Below, one piece after another: positions 43,888-54,051 of a stretch of DNA of 64,000 bases (position 1 is the stretch's first letter; each line of letters begins with the position of its first letter). Made by a program: the position numbers and the translations under genes. Source of the stretch: Streptomyces sp. SID5910 (GTDB taxonomy: Bacteria; Actinomycetota; Actinomycetes; Streptomycetales; Streptomycetaceae); assembly GCF_009862125.1 (NCBI RefSeq), contig NZ_WWHX01000901.1, positions 1 to 64,000 of the forward strand, written 5' to 3'. The notes below the pieces were generated by a model. The model was not told the DNA's origin. It made no database searches and saw nothing but the letters and a program-made list of their open reading frames with translations.

Positions 43888-44562
43888 TCAGCGGGAGCGC
43901 TTGGCGAGCCGCTCGACGTCCAGCAGGATCACCGCGCGGGCCTCCAGGCGGAGCCAGCCGCGCTGGGCGAAGTCGGCGAGGGCCTTGTTGACCGTCTCGC
44001 GGGACGCGCCGACCAGCTGGGCCAGCTCCTCCTGCGTCAGGTCGTGCACGACGTGGATGCCCTCCTCGGACTGCACGCCGAAGCGGCGCGAGAGGTCCAG
44101 CAGGGCGCGGGCGACGCGGCCGGGGACGTCCGAGAAGACCAGGTCCGACATGGCGTCGTTGGTCTTGCGCAGGCGGCGGGCGACGGCGCGCAGCAGTGCG
44201 GTGGCCACCTCCGGGCGGACGTTCAGCCAGGGCTGGAGGTCGCCGTGGCCGAGGGCCAGCAGCTTGACCTCGGTCAGCGCGGTGGCGGTCGCCGTGCGCG
44301 GGCCCGGGTCGAAGAGCGACAGCTCGCCGATCAGCTCGCTGGGTCCGACCACGGCCAGCATGTTCTCGCGGCCGTCGGGGGACGTGCGGTGGAGCTTGAC
44401 CTTGCCCTCCGTGACCACGTAGAGGCGGTCTCCGGGGTCGCCTTCGTGGAACAGCGAGTCGCCGCGGGCGAGGGTCACCTCACTCATGGAGGCGCGGAGC
44501 TCCGCGGATTGCTCGTCGTCGAGCGCCGCGAAGAGCGGGTTGCGCCGCAGAACGTCGTCCAC
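43888..44562 (-). CDS. crp: Crp/Fnr-family cAMP-binding regulator
   Basis: A 224-residue regulator. The cyclic-nucleotide pocket reads IGELSLFDPGPRTATATA (about 80-97), and the C-terminal helix-turn-helix LTQEELAQLVGASRETVNKAL. It is the Crp of Streptomyces, involved in germination and antibiotic production. GTG 44562 has AAGGAGA upstream. It sits divergently to the endonuclease III gene, as in other streptomycetes. Confidence 0.93.
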   Translation of the reverse strand: MDDVLRRNPLFAALDDEQSAELRASMSEVTLARGDSLFHEGDPGDRLYVVTEGKVKLHRTSPDGRENMLAVVGPSELIGELSLFDPGPRTATATALTEVKLLALGHGDLQPWLNVRPEVATALLRAVARRLRKTNDAMSDLVFSDVPGRVARALLDLSRRFGVQSEEGIHVVHDLTQEELAQLVGASRETVNKALADFAQRGWLRLEARAVILLDVERLAKRSR

Positions 44563-44814
44563 GAGTTCTCTCCTTGTCGACCGGCTCAGAGGATCTTGTT
44601 CCCCCGGTGTACCAGGGGTCCGTGGTGCCCATTTTGCCGGACAGTCCAAACAGTGTGATCTGTCACAAGGATGCCGCACACATGTCCTGGGGTACGCGGC
44701 AGGGGTCCAATTGGACGCCGATCTTCAGGGTCCGGGGCGGATGTCGGTGCCGGGTCGTAGGCTGGCCGGGTGTCCAAATCGCCGGTGAGAGCACAGGCCT
44801 AGGGGGCTGCGCGG

Positions 44815-46056
44815 GTGGTTGTACGTCGCGATTCCGCTGTGGGCGAACAGGGTCCCGATGGCGGTAGGAAAACGGCGAAAACGGCAAAGAAGGCGGCGCC
44901 TGCCAAGCGAGTGACCGCGGAGAAGGGTGCCTTGAAGAAGAACGCCGAGACGGGCGCCGAGACGGGCGCGGCCGCGCCCGCGAAGAAGACGGGCGGCGCG
45001 AAGAAGACGGCGCCCGCCAAGAAGGCTGCGCCCGCGAAGAAGACGGGCGCGAAGAAGGCCGCCTCGGCCAAGAAGACGTCGTCCGCGAAGAAGACGGCTC
45101 CCGCCAAGAAGACGGCCGCCGCCAAGAAGGCCGCCCCCGCCAAAAAGGCCGCCCCCGCCAAGAAGCCGGCGGCAGCCAAGCGGCAGGCGCCCGCCAAGAA
45201 GCCCGCCGTCGTGCCGGCGAAGGCCGCCGCCGCGGTCGAGGGCGTGGCCCCGGCGAAGACCATCGCCCCGCACTCCCCGCGCCACGAGTCGCACACCGCC
45301 CTGGTCCGCCGCGCCCGCCGTATCAACCGCGAGCTCGCCGAGGTGTATCCGTACGCCCACCCGGAGCTGGACTTCGAGAATCCCTTCCAGCTCGTGGTGG
45401 CCACGGTGCTCTCCGCCCAGACCACCGACCTGCGCGTCAACCAGACGACGCCCGCCCTCTTCGCCAAGTACCCCACGCCCGAGGACCTGGCCGCCGCCAA
45501 CCCGGAGGAGGTCGAGGAGATCCTCCGCCCGACCGGGTTCTTCCGGGCCAAGACCAAGTCGGTCATAGGGCTGTCCAAGGCCCTGTCCGAGGACTTCGGC
45601 GGCGAGGTCCCCGGCCGCCTCGAAGACCTGGTCAAGCTGCCCGGCGTAGGCCGCAAGACCGCCTTCGTCGTCCTCGGCAACGCGTTCGGCCGCCCCGGCA
45701 TCACCGTCGACACGCACTTCCAGCGCCTGGTGCGCCGCTGGCAGTGGACCGAGGAGACCGACCCGGACAAGATCGAGGCCGCCGTCGGCGCGCTGTTCCC
45801 CAAGAGCGACTGGACGGACCTGTCCCACCACGTCATCTGGCACGGCCGCCGCATCTGCCACGCCCGCAAGCCCGCCTGCGGGGCCTGCCCCATCGCGCCG
45901 CTCTGCCCGGCGTACGGGGAGGGCGAGACGGACCCGGAGAAGGCGAAGAAGCTGCTCAAGTACGAGAAGGGCGGCTACCCCGGCCAGCGGCTCAACCCCC
46001 CGCGGGCCTACCTGGACGCGGGCGGCACCCCGGCGCCGCCGCTGAGGGCCGGATGA
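44815..46056 (+). CDS. nth: Endonuclease III with a long Lys/Ala/Pro tail
   Basis: A 413-residue DNA glycosylase/AP lyase. Core motifs: [18 protein letters not shown], the helix-hairpin-helix LPGVGRKTA (about 275-283, with the catalytic Lys), VDTHFQRL with the catalytic Asp, and the iron-sulfur site C-x6-C-x2-C-x5-C (about 348-364). The first about 130 residues before the core are repeats of AKK, PAKK and TKK, like a histone H1 or HU tail, and presumably hold the enzyme on DNA. Starts at GTG 44815; a later GTG (44839) is possible. Confidence 0.92.
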   Translation: MVVRRDSAVGEQGPDGGRKTAKTAKKAAPAKRVTAEKGALKKNAETGAETGAAAPAKKTGGAKKTAPAKKAAPAKKTGAKKAASAKKTSSAKKTAPAKKTAAAKKAAPAKKAAPAKKPAAAKRQAPAKKPAVVPAKAAAAVEGVAPAKTIAPHSPRHESHTALVRRARRINRELAEVYPYAHPELDFENPFQLVVATVLSAQTTDLRVNQTTPALFAKYPTPEDLAAANPEEVEEILRPTGFFRAKTKSVIGLSKALSEDFGGEVPGRLEDLVKLPGVGRKTAFVVLGNAFGRPGITVDTHFQRLVRRWQWTEETDPDKIEAAVGALFPKSDWTDLSHHVIWHGRRICHARKPACGACPIAPLCPAYGEGETDPEKAKKLLKYEKGGYPGQRLNPPRAYLDAGGTPAPPLRAG

Positions 46057-46108
46057 CGGAACGATCTCGGGGGCGTCGGGCGTTGGACACGGCAGAACGG
46101 GGGTGGCG

Positions 46109-46816
46109 ATGACGCGGGCGGGCAACACTCAGGGCGTGGCGCTCAGCGAGGTGGGCCTGCCCGGCTGGCTGGAGCCGGTGGCGCGGGCCGTGCAGACGGT
46201 GCAGCCGAGACAGCTGAGCCGTTTCCTGCCCCCGGCCGACGGCGCCGGGCGGCAGTCCGCCGTGCTGATCCTGTTCGGCGAGGGCACGGCCGAGAGCGAG
46301 GGTGGCCGCGGCCCCGAGCTGCTGCTCATGGAGCGGGCCAGTTCCCTGCGCTCGCACGCGGGCCAGCCCTCGTTCCCCGGCGGCTCCCTCGACCCGGAGG
46401 ACGGTGATCCGCAGGGGGAGGGCCCGCTGCGGGCCGCCCTGCGCGAGGCCGAGGAGGAGACCGGCCTCGACCCGGCCGGTGTGCAGCTCTTCGGGGCCCT
46501 GCCCAAGCTGTACATCCCGGTCAGCAGCTTCGTCGTCACGCCCGTGCTCGGCTGGTGGCGCGAACCGAGCCGCGTCGGCGTCGTCGATCCGAACGAGACG
46601 GCGCGGGTCTTCACGGTCCCCGTGGCCGATCTCACGGACCCGGCCAACCGGGTCACCGCCGTCCACCCCCGCGGTCACCGCGGCCCGGCGTTCCTGGTCG
46701 AATCGACCCTGGTGTGGGGCTTCACCGCCGGGATCATCGACCGGTTGCTGCACTTCGCGGGCTGGGAGCGGCCCTGGGACAGGGAGAAGCAGGTCCCGCT
46801 GGACTGGCGGTCATGA
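46109..46816 (+). CDS. NUDIX CoA pyrophosphatase
   Basis: A 235-residue protein with the CoA-pyrophosphatase (NudL/NUDT7) extension: SHAGQPSFPGGSLDPEDGD, then LREAEEETGLDP as the Nudix box end. Upstream LLLMERASSLRSH is the CoA motif region. Likely hydrolyses CoA or its oxidised forms. ATG 46109 after GGGGGT. It lies between nth and the protease gene, all rightward. Confidence 0.9.
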   Translation: MTRAGNTQGVALSEVGLPGWLEPVARAVQTVQPRQLSRFLPPADGAGRQSAVLILFGEGTAESEGGRGPELLLMERASSLRSHAGQPSFPGGSLDPEDGDPQGEGPLRAALREAEEETGLDPAGVQLFGALPKLYIPVSSFVVTPVLGWWREPSRVGVVDPNETARVFTVPVADLTDPANRVTAVHPRGHRGPAFLVESTLVWGFTAGIIDRLLHFAGWERPWDREKQVPLDWRS

Positions 46817-46863
46817 CAGGGTGACCGGTGTGAGCGTAGGACGACGAGGCGAGGCCTGAATCA

Positions 46864-48063
46864 GTGAACGTGCTGGACATCCTGCTGCTGCTGGCTGCCG
46901 TCTGGTTCGCGATCGTCGGCTACCGCCAGGGCTTCGTGGTCGGCATCCTGTCCGTGATCGGCTTCCTCGGCGGCGGTCTCGTCGCCGTCTATCTGCTCCC
47001 GGTCGTCTGGGACGCCCTGACGGACAAGGCCGAGGTGAGCACGACCGCCGCCGTCGTCGCGGTCGTCGTCGTCATCGTCTGCGCCTCCATCGGCCAGGCC
47101 CTGACCACGCACCTGGGCAACAAGCTGCGCCGTTACATCACTTGGTCCCCGGCCCGTGCCCTGGACGCCACCGGCGGCGCCCTGGTCAACGTCGTCGCCA
47201 TGCTGCTCGTCGCCTGGCTCATCGGTTCCGCCCTCGCGGGCACCACGCTGCCGACGCTCGGCAAGGAGGTCCGCAGTTCCAAGGTGCTGCTGGGTGTCTC
47301 CCGCGCGCTGCCCGCGCAGGCCGACACGTGGTTCGCGGACTTCTCCTCCGTCCTCGCGCAGAACGGTTTCCCGCAGGTCTTCAGCCCGTTCTCCAACGAG
47401 CCGATCACCGACGTCCAGCCGCCCGACCCGGCCCTCGTCAACAGCCCCGTCGCGACCCGCGCCAAGCGGTCCATCGTCAAGGTGATGGGCACGGCCACCG
47501 GCTGCGGCAAGGTCCTGGAGGGCACCGGCTTCGTCTTCGCCGAGCGCCGCGTGATGACCAACGCCCACGTGGTGGGCGGCGTCGACGAGCCCACCGTGCA
47601 GATAGGGGGCGAGGGCCGCAAGTACGACGCGACGGTCGTCCTCTACGACTGGCAGCGCGACATCGCCGTACTGGACGTGCCGGAACTGCGGGCGCCCGCC
47701 CTGCGGTTCACGGACGAGGACGCCAACAGGGACGACGACGCGATCGTCGCGGGCTTCCCGGAGAACGGGGCGTACGACGTGCGCGCCGCCCGGGTGCGCG
47801 GGCGCATCACGGCCAACGGCCCGGACATCTACCACCGCGACACGGTCCGCCGCGACGTCTACTCGCTGTTCGCGACCGTCCGTCAGGGCAACTCCGGCGG
47901 ACCGCTGCTGACACCCGAGGGCGAGGTCTACGGCGTGGTCTTCGCCAAGTCCCTCGACGACCCGGACACCGGCTACGCGCTCACCGCCGACGAGATCCGC
48001 GAGGACATCACCGAGGGCCGCACCGCCAACCAGCAGGTGGACAGCGACAACTGCGCGCTCTAG
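46864..48063 (+). CDS. MarP-family membrane serine protease
   Basis: A 399-residue protein with four N-terminal membrane helices (CvpA-like, residues 5-125) and an extracytoplasmic trypsin-like protease domain. The triad is His in MTNAHVVGG (about 240), Asp in QRDIAVLDV (about 268), Ser in QGNSGGPLL (about 345). In mycobacteria MarP protects against acid and oxidative stress. GTG 46864 start with a weak ribosome site. Confidence 0.92.
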   Translation: MNVLDILLLLAAVWFAIVGYRQGFVVGILSVIGFLGGGLVAVYLLPVVWDALTDKAEVSTTAAVVAVVVVIVCASIGQALTTHLGNKLRRYITWSPARALDATGGALVNVVAMLLVAWLIGSALAGTTLPTLGKEVRSSKVLLGVSRALPAQADTWFADFSSVLAQNGFPQVFSPFSNEPITDVQPPDPALVNSPVATRAKRSIVKVMGTATGCGKVLEGTGFVFAERRVMTNAHVVGGVDEPTVQIGGEGRKYDATVVLYDWQRDIAVLDVPELRAPALRFTDEDANRDDDAIVAGFPENGAYDVRAARVRGRITANGPDIYHRDTVRRDVYSLFATVRQGNSGGPLLTPEGEVYGVVFAKSLDDPDTGYALTADEIREDITEGRTANQQVDSDNCAL

Positions 48064-48075
48064 GGAAGCCGGCGG

Positions 48076-48276
48076 TCAGGTGCGCGGATGACGCAGGCGT
48101 ACGGAGACCCAGCGGGCCCGGCGGCGCAGAATGCGCGGAATGCCCACCCGTAGATCCGTCCCCGCCAGTTGATCCGTCCCCGCCAGTTGCGGGGTGACTC
48201 CGCGTCGGTGGGTGCTCGCGCCGCTCGTGGAGCGGCCGTCGCGTGCTACGTCACTGTAGTCGTGCGTCCAGCCCAT
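48076..48276 (-). CDS. Small Arg-rich hypothetical protein
   Basis: A 66-residue basic protein beginning MGWTHDYSDVARDG and ending RRARWVSVRLRHPRT. It carries QLAGTD twice in a row, from an 18-bp tandem duplication (48153-48170 and 48171-48188) that keeps the frame. The in-frame duplication and sensible composition argue for coding. No family. The ribosome site is poor. Confidence 0.4.
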   Translation of the reverse strand: MGWTHDYSDVARDGRSTSGASTHRRGVTPQLAGTDQLAGTDLRVGIPRILRRRARWVSVRLRHPRT

Positions 48277-48403
48277 ACCGGGACGTGTGCCCCCGCCCCA
48301 AGGTCGATAACCGCTCCCGGGGCCCCCAATTGGCCTATGCGCCAGGCAAGTGGCCGTTCATACGACAAGCGTTCCGGCTCGGATACCGGGCGCGTCCGTT
48401 CGG

Positions 48404-49354
48404 TCACCGATCGGGTTCGGGATCCTTCAGCCAGCTGATCAGTTCGGTGGAGAACGTGACCGGATCCTCTTCGTGCGGGAAGTGCCCGAGCCCGTCGAAC
48501 AGACGCCAGCGGTACGGCGCTTCGACGTACTGCCCGGATCCCGCGGCGCTCCGCGTCCGCATCACGGGGTCCAGCGAGCCGTGCAGATGCAGCGTCGGCA
48601 CGCGCACCGGCCGCTTCATGCGGCGGTAGAACTGGACGCCGTCGGGCCGGGCCAGGGAGCGGACCAGCCAGCGGTACGGCTCGACGGAGCAGTGCGCCGT
48701 GGACGGGATGCACATGGCCCGGCGGTAGACGTCCACCGCGTCGTCGTCCGGCAGCCGCGGGCCCGACCAGTCCTGGATCAGCCGGCCGACCAGCGCGCCG
48801 TCGTCCGCGGTGAGCTGCCGCTCGGGGATCCAGGGGCGCTGGAAGCCCCAGATGTAGGAGCCGGCCCGGGACTGGCGGACGTCCCCGAGCATGGCCGAGC
48901 GCCACCGCCTCGGGTGCGGCATCGAGGACACCGCGAGCCGCCGCACCAGCTTGGGCCGCATCGCCGCGGCCGTCCACGCCAGGTAGCCGCCCAGGTCGTG
49001 GCCGACCAGCGCGGCGTCCGGCTCGCCGAGGGAGCGGATCACCCCGGTGATGTCCAGGGCGAGGCCCGCGGGGTCGTAGCCGCGCGGCGTGCGGTCGCTG
49101 CCGCCGACGCCGCGCAGGTCCATCGCGACGGCGCGGAAACCGGCGTCGGCCAGCGCCGTGAGCTGGTGCCGCCAGGTCCACCAGAACTGCGGGAAGCCGT
49201 GCAGCAGCAGCACCAGCGGCCCGTCGCCGAGCTCGGCGATGTGGAAGCGGGCGCCGTTGGCGGCGACGTCCCGGTGGGTCACCTCGCGCCCGCCGGGGAT
49301 GTCGAGCCGTACGACCGAGGTGGATTGCGCCGATGGGGTGGCGGGGTCCGTCAT
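48404..49354 (-). CDS. Alpha/beta hydrolase, epoxide hydrolase type
   Basis: A 316-residue hydrolase with HGFPQFWWTWRHQ, nucleophile Asp in GHDLGGYLAW and His in GLGHFPHEED. It is a second epoxide-hydrolase-like protein, unrelated in detail to the one at 41 kb. Its ATG overlaps the stop of the holin-family membrane protein gene by four bases, so the two form an operon read leftwards. Confidence 0.88.
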   Translation of the reverse strand: MTDPATPSAQSTSVVRLDIPGGREVTHRDVAANGARFHIAELGDGPLVLLLHGFPQFWWTWRHQLTALADAGFRAVAMDLRGVGGSDRTPRGYDPAGLALDITGVIRSLGEPDAALVGHDLGGYLAWTAAAMRPKLVRRLAVSSMPHPRRWRSAMLGDVRQSRAGSYIWGFQRPWIPERQLTADDGALVGRLIQDWSGPRLPDDDAVDVYRRAMCIPSTAHCSVEPYRWLVRSLARPDGVQFYRRMKRPVRVPTLHLHGSLDPVMRTRSAAGSGQYVEAPYRWRLFDGLGHFPHEEDPVTFSTELISWLKDPEPDR

Positions 49355-49839
49355 GAGGACGAGCGTGCCACAGCCTCGATGGCCTCGTGGGTCCGGTCGG
49401 CGGGAAGCTCCGGGCGCGGGTGCGGCTTGGCGTTCTGGAGGACGCCCGCCGACTGCTTCACGGAGGCGGCGACCTTCTGCGGACCGCGGCCCTTCTTGGC
49501 CTTCTTGGCGAAGGTGACGCCGATCAGCGCGAGCAGACCGGCGATCAGCACGTTGGCCGCGAAGGACAGCAGGAAACAGACGGCCATGTTCCAGCCGCTC
49601 CAGGTCCGGATCCCGTAGGCGAGGGCGAAGTTCAGCATCGGCAGCGAGAACACCAGGAGCAGACCCGCCAGCGAGAACGCCCCGCCGCTGGTCGCCCCGC
49701 GCTTCACGTCCTGCCTCAGCTGCGCCTTGGCCAGTGCGATCTCGTCGTGCACCAGCGCCGACAATTCGGTGGTCGCCGAGGCGAACAGCTGGCCGATGCT
49801 GCGTTCGGTGCCGACCGGGCTGCCGTCGGGTGCGCTCAT
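49351..49839 (-). CDS. Phage-holin-family (superfamily III type) membrane protein
   Basis: A 162-residue protein with an amphipathic N-terminal segment (SIGQLFASATTELSALVHDEIALAK) typical of the Actinobacterial holin-X/PF07332 family, then two hydrophobic helices (about 52-75 and 82-110) and a basic tail. Despite the family name it is a chromosomal gene, conserved beside nhaA and acs in Streptomyces. Function unknown. Confidence 0.82.
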   Translation of the reverse strand: MSAPDGSPVGTERSIGQLFASATTELSALVHDEIALAKAQLRQDVKRGATSGGAFSLAGLLLVFSLPMLNFALAYGIRTWSGWNMAVCFLLSFAANVLIAGLLALIGVTFAKKAKKGRGPQKVAASVKQSAGVLQNAKPHPRPELPADRTHEAIEAVARSSS

Positions 49840-49941
49840 CGCGGTCTCCCTCTTCTGCTGGCTTGCTGCGTACGGTTCCGTGGCGGTCGTCGTCTTCTGT
49901 CCGATCGCGAACGGTCCCGTCTTTTGTACCGTCTCGTCAGA

Positions 49942-51366
49942 TCATGCCGGACCGTCGCCCTCCTCGCCTGCCCCGCCCGGCACTTCGGCAAGCCGCGCCG
50001 ACTCCTTCTCCTCGGCGATCCGGCGGTGTTCGGCGGCCTTGCGCTCGTAGATGGCCGCCATCCGCAGGTGGTACGCCGGGTCGTCCTCCTCGTAGATGTC
50101 CGGTACGCCGCTGAGGTCGTCGTCGCGCTCCTCGGCCTCGGTCAGGCGGCGGTACTTGGCGTTCCGGACCTTCAGCAGCACGGTCGCCAACGTCGCCGCG
50201 ACGACCGACCCGGCCAGGACGGCGGCCTTGACCTCGTCGGTCATCGCCGCGTCGCCCTCGAAGGCCAGCTCGCCGATGAGCAGGGAGACGGTAAACCCGA
50301 TGCCGGCCAGCGTCGCCACGGCGAACACGTCGGCCCAGGCGAGGTCGTCGCTGAGCGAGGCCCGGGTGAAACGTGCGGTCAGCCAGGTGCCGCCGAAGAT
50401 GCCGAGCGTCTTGCCGATGACGAGACCGAGCACGACGCCAAGCGTCTCCGGCTTGGTGAACACGTCGGCCAGTGCGCCGCCGGACAGCGCGACGCCCGCG
50501 CTGAACAGTGCGAACAGCGGCACCGCCAGGCCGGCCGACAGCGGGCGCACCAGGTGCTCGATGCGCTCGCCGGGGGAGTGCTCCTCGCCCTCGCGGGTGT
50601 GGCAGCGCAGCATCAGGCCCATGGCGACGCCCGCGATGGTGGCGTGGATGCCGCTGTTGTACATCAGGCCCCAGACGACGAGGCCGAGCGGGACGTACAC
50701 GTACCAGCCGCGCACGCCCTTGCGGAGCAGCAGCCAGAAGACGACGAGGCCGGCGACCGCGCCGCCGAGCGCGGCGAAGTTCAGGTCCTCGGTGAAGAAG
50801 ACCGCGATGATCAGGATGGCGAAGAGGTCGTCGACGACGGCGAGCGTCAGCAGGAAGGCGCGCAGCGCGCTGGGCAGCGACGTGCCGATGACGGCGAGCA
50901 CGGCGAGCGCGAAGGCGATGTCGGTCGCGGTGGGCACGGCCCAGCCGGCGAGCGATCCGCCGCCCGCGGCGTTGGTGATCGTGTAGACGACCGCCGGTAC
51001 GGCCATGCCGCACAGGGCCGCCACCACGGGCAGCGCGGCGGCCTTCGGGTCCTTGAGGTCGCCCGCGACCAGCTCGCGCTTGAGCTCGATGCCGGCGACG
51101 AAGAAGAAGACGGCCAGCAGTCCGTCCGCCGCCCAGTGCTCGACGGACAGGTTCAGGCCGAGGGCCGAGGGGCCGAAGTGGAAGTGGCTGACGCTCTCGT
51201 AGCTCTCGCGGAGCGCGGGGACGTTCGCCCAGATCAGCGCGGCGACCGCGGCGACGAGCAGCAGGACCCCGCCGACGGTCTCGGTGCGCAGCGCGTCCGT
51301 CAGGTAGGTCCGCTCGGGCAGGGACAGCCGGCCGAAGGCCTTGCGGGGGGTGCGGGGCGACGTCAC
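49942..51366 (-). CDS. nhaA: Na+/H+ antiporter NhaA
   Basis: A 474-residue antiporter with about twelve helices. FVAGIELKRELV and VPTATDIAFALAVLAVIG are the NhaA core; the transport aspartates lie in LTLAVVDDLFAI. The C-terminus adds about 60 charged residues with a predicted coiled coil (YERKAAEHRRIAEEKES). GTG 51366 (VTSPRTPRK) is preferred because GGAGGT lies 5 bases before it. ATG 51393 would add nine residues. Confidence 0.93.
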   Translation of the reverse strand: MTSPRTPRKAFGRLSLPERTYLTDALRTETVGGVLLLVAAVAALIWANVPALRESYESVSHFHFGPSALGLNLSVEHWAADGLLAVFFFVAGIELKRELVAGDLKDPKAAALPVVAALCGMAVPAVVYTITNAAGGGSLAGWAVPTATDIAFALAVLAVIGTSLPSALRAFLLTLAVVDDLFAILIIAVFFTEDLNFAALGGAVAGLVVFWLLLRKGVRGWYVYVPLGLVVWGLMYNSGIHATIAGVAMGLMLRCHTREGEEHSPGERIEHLVRPLSAGLAVPLFALFSAGVALSGGALADVFTKPETLGVVLGLVIGKTLGIFGGTWLTARFTRASLSDDLAWADVFAVATLAGIGFTVSLLIGELAFEGDAAMTDEVKAAVLAGSVVAATLATVLLKVRNAKYRRLTEAEERDDDLSGVPDIYEEDDPAYHLRMAAIYERKAAEHRRIAEEKESARLAEVPGGAGEEGDGPA

Positions 51367-51508
51367 GGGGGACCTCCGGTCGATGGGCAGCACGGAATAC
51401 GTGCCGACCAGACTTCCCGGCGCACCATGAGATCTTGCGATGACGATCTTGTTATGACACTTACGCGTTCCTTAGCGTACCTAACGGGTGGCCTCGGCGC
51501 GAACGGAA

Positions 51509-51539
51509 GGGCACCCGGCGGTTCTCGTGCCGGGTGCCC
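51509..51539 (-). terminator. Terminator behind acs
   Basis: Perfect 11-bp stem GGGCACCCGGC/GCCGGGTGCCC with a 9-base loop, 27 bases past the acs stop. Confidence 0.75.
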
Positions 51540-51566
51540 CTCGCTCCAGTGCTTCAGTCCTGCGGA

Positions 51567-53531
51567 TCAGTCCTCGCTGGACGCCGCCGGGAGCTTGTCC
51601 TGGATGAGCTGCATCACGCCGCTGTCGGTCAGGGTGGTGACATCGCCCAGGGCGCGGTTCTCCGCGACGTCGCGCAGCAGGCGGCGCATGATCTTGCCGG
51701 AGCGGGTCTTCGGCAGCTCGGCCACCGGCAGGATCCGCTTGGGCTTGGCGATCGGGCCGAGCGTGGCGCCGACGTGGTTGCGCAGCTCGGCGACCAGGTC
51801 GTCGCTCTCCGCCGCCGTGCCGCGCAGGATCACGAACGCCACGATGGCCTGGCCGGTCGTCTCGTCCGCCGCGCCGACCACGGCCGCCTCGGCGACCGAC
51901 GGGTGGGAGACGAGCGCCGACTCGACCTCGGTGGTGGAGATGTTGTGCCCGGACACGAGCATCACGTCGTCCACGCGGCCGAGCAGCCAGATGTCGCCGT
52001 CGTCGTCCTTCTTGGCGCCGTCCCCGGCGAAGTACTTGCCCTCGAACCGCGACCAGTACGTGTCGATGAACCGCTGGTCGTCGCCCCAGATGGTGCGCAG
52101 CATCGACGGCCACGGCTCGGTGAGGACCAGGTAGCCGCCACCGCCGTTCGGCACCTCGTTGGCCTCGTCGTCCACGACCGTGGCCGAGATGCCGGGCAGC
52201 GGGCGCTGGGCGGAACCCGGCTTGGCCTCGGTGACGCCGGGCAGCGGCGAGATCATCATCGCGCCGGTCTCGGTCTGCCACCAGGTGTCCACGACGGGCG
52301 TGGCGTCCGCGCCGATGGTCTTCCGGTACCAGATCCACGCCTCGGGATTGATCGGCTCACCGACCGAACCGAGCACGCGCAGGGAGGACAGGTCGAACTT
52401 CGCGGGGATGTCGTCGCCCCACTTCATGAACGTCCGGATCGCGGTGGGCGCGGTGTAGAGGATCGACACGCCGTACTTCTGCACGATCTCCCAGAACCGG
52501 CCCTGGTGCGGGGTGTCCGGGGTGCCCTCGTACATGACCTGGGTCGCGCCGTTGGCGAGCGGGCCGTAGACGATGTAGGAGTGCCCGGTGACCCAGCCGA
52601 CGTCGGCGGTGCACCAGTAGACGTCGGTCTCGGGCTTGAGGTCGAAGACCGCCCAGTGCGTGTACGCCGTCTGCGTGAGGTAGCCGCCGGAGGTGTGCAG
52701 GATGCCCTTGGGCTTCCCCGTCGTGCCGGACGTGTACAGGATGAACAGCGGGTTCTCGGCGTCGAACGCCTCCGGCGCGTGCTCGGCGGACTGCCGGTCG
52801 ACGGTCTCGTGCCACCACTTGTCGCGGGAGTCGTCCCAGGCGACCTCCTGGCCGGTGCGGCGGACGACGAGCACGTGCTCGACGATGCCGGCGCGCTCGA
52901 CCGCCTCGTCGACGGCGGGCTTGAGCGCGGACGGCTTGCCGCGCCGGTAGCCGCCGTCGGAGGTGATGACGACGCGGGCGTCGGCGTCCTGGATGCGGGT
53001 CGCGAGCGCGTCGGAGGAGAAGCCGCCGAAGACGACCGAGTGGGCGGCGCCGATACGGGCGCAGGCCAGCATCGCGATCGCCGTTTCCGGGATCATCGGC
53101 ATGTAGACGGCGACCCGGTCGCCCTTGCGCACACCCAGCTCCAGCAGGGCGTTGGCGGCCTTGGAGACCTCGTCCTTGAGCTGGGCGTAGGTGATGGCGC
53201 GGCTGTCGCCGGGCTCGCCCTCGAAGTGGATGGCGACGCGGTCGCCGTTGCCGGCCTCCACGTGCCGGTCGACGCAGTTGTAGGCGACGTTGAGCTTGCC
53301 GTCCTGGAACCACTTGGCGAACGGCGGGTTCGACCAGTCCAGGGTCTCGGTCGGCTCCTCGGCCCAGGTCAGACGGCGGGCCTGCTCGGCCCAGAAGCCG
53401 AGCCTGTCAGCCTTGGCCTGTTCGTACGCCTCCGCCGTGACGTTGGCGTTCGCGGCCAGGTCAGCGGGCGGCGCGAAGCGTCGCTCCTCCTTCAGCAAGT
53501 TGGAGAGGGAAGGACTTTCGTTCGTCGTCAT
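51567..53531 (-). CDS. acs: Acetyl-CoA synthetase
   Basis: A 654-residue AMP-forming acetate-CoA ligase. The adenylation motif [11 protein letters not shown] (about 268-278), [10 protein letters not shown], the hinge region [11 protein letters not shown] and the C-terminal TRSGKIMRR with the acetylatable catalytic Lys (K613) are all visible. Length matches family members. It scavenges acetate into central metabolism. Read leftwards as a single unit with its own terminator. Confidence 0.96.
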   Translation of the reverse strand: MTTNESPSLSNLLKEERRFAPPADLAANANVTAEAYEQAKADRLGFWAEQARRLTWAEEPTETLDWSNPPFAKWFQDGKLNVAYNCVDRHVEAGNGDRVAIHFEGEPGDSRAITYAQLKDEVSKAANALLELGVRKGDRVAVYMPMIPETAIAMLACARIGAAHSVVFGGFSSDALATRIQDADARVVITSDGGYRRGKPSALKPAVDEAVERAGIVEHVLVVRRTGQEVAWDDSRDKWWHETVDRQSAEHAPEAFDAENPLFILYTSGTTGKPKGILHTSGGYLTQTAYTHWAVFDLKPETDVYWCTADVGWVTGHSYIVYGPLANGATQVMYEGTPDTPHQGRFWEIVQKYGVSILYTAPTAIRTFMKWGDDIPAKFDLSSLRVLGSVGEPINPEAWIWYRKTIGADATPVVDTWWQTETGAMMISPLPGVTEAKPGSAQRPLPGISATVVDDEANEVPNGGGGYLVLTEPWPSMLRTIWGDDQRFIDTYWSRFEGKYFAGDGAKKDDDGDIWLLGRVDDVMLVSGHNISTTEVESALVSHPSVAEAAVVGAADETTGQAIVAFVILRGTAAESDDLVAELRNHVGATLGPIAKPKRILPVAELPKTRSGKIMRRLLRDVAENRALGDVTTLTDSGVMQLIQDKLPAASSED

Positions 53532-53647
53532 CTGCGCACCGTCCCAAGTGGTTTAGACCATTAACGCGCCCGATTCTCCGGGCCCTGCCGAAGTCGGTCA
53601 ACCCCTACCCGATCCTGGCACCCGCTCACCTACGGGACACGTGCGAC

Positions 53648-53677
53648 GGCCCCCAGGGGTTCACACCCCCAGGGGCC
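53648..53677. repeat. Inverted repeat between acs and the accessory region
   Basis: GGCCCCCAGGGGT (53648-53660) and ACCCCCAGGGGCC (53665-53677) pair except for two central positions. It lies about 120 bases upstream of acs, at the border between core and accessory genes. It could be a hairpin terminator for leftward entry. No attachment-site core is recognisable. Confidence 0.45.
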
Positions 53678-53783
53678 GCGCTACCCGGCGTAATCGACTC
53701 GCAACGAATGCCGGGCAGTCAGTGAATCATGCACGCATCTGCGCGCTCAATATACGGTTCTCCGTAACGACAAACGATCATGA

Positions 53784-54038
53784 GTGCGCAAGCGTGGTGC
53801 GGTGCACGACCACTCCGCCGACCTGCCCGCCTTCCGGCGACACGTCGGCGACCGGCTGCGCTTCTTACGCCACCGTGCCGGCCTCACACAGCAAGCCCTC
53901 GCCGAACGCGCCGGCCTCGACAAGCAGGCCGTGAGCCTGATCGAAAACGGCCACCAATCCCCCCGCCTCGACACCGCGAAGCGCCTCGCCGCCGCCCTGG
54001 GCATCTCCCTCGCCGAGCTGGTCAACGACCGGGCGTAA
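53784..54038 (+). CDS. Small XRE-family HTH protein
   Basis: An 84-residue Cro/C1-type DNA-binding protein; the helix-turn-helix is LTQQALAERAGLDKQAVSLIENGHQSP (read in two parts: LTQQALAERAGL, QAVSLIENG), followed by TAKRLAAALGISLAELV. It starts at GTG 53784, with GTG 53802 (VHDHSADLP) as alternative. First gene of the accessory region, possibly a lysogeny or maintenance regulator. Confidence 0.8.
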   Translation: MRKRGAVHDHSADLPAFRRHVGDRLRFLRHRAGLTQQALAERAGLDKQAVSLIENGHQSPRLDTAKRLAAALGISLAELVNDRA

Positions 54039-54051
54039 GCGCGAACGCCTC

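Noticed and set aside
49351..49839. Holin-family gene taken as a sign of a second prophage
   Set aside because: It sits among core genes (nhaA, acs, hydrolase) with no other phage gene; this family is chromosomal in Streptomyces.
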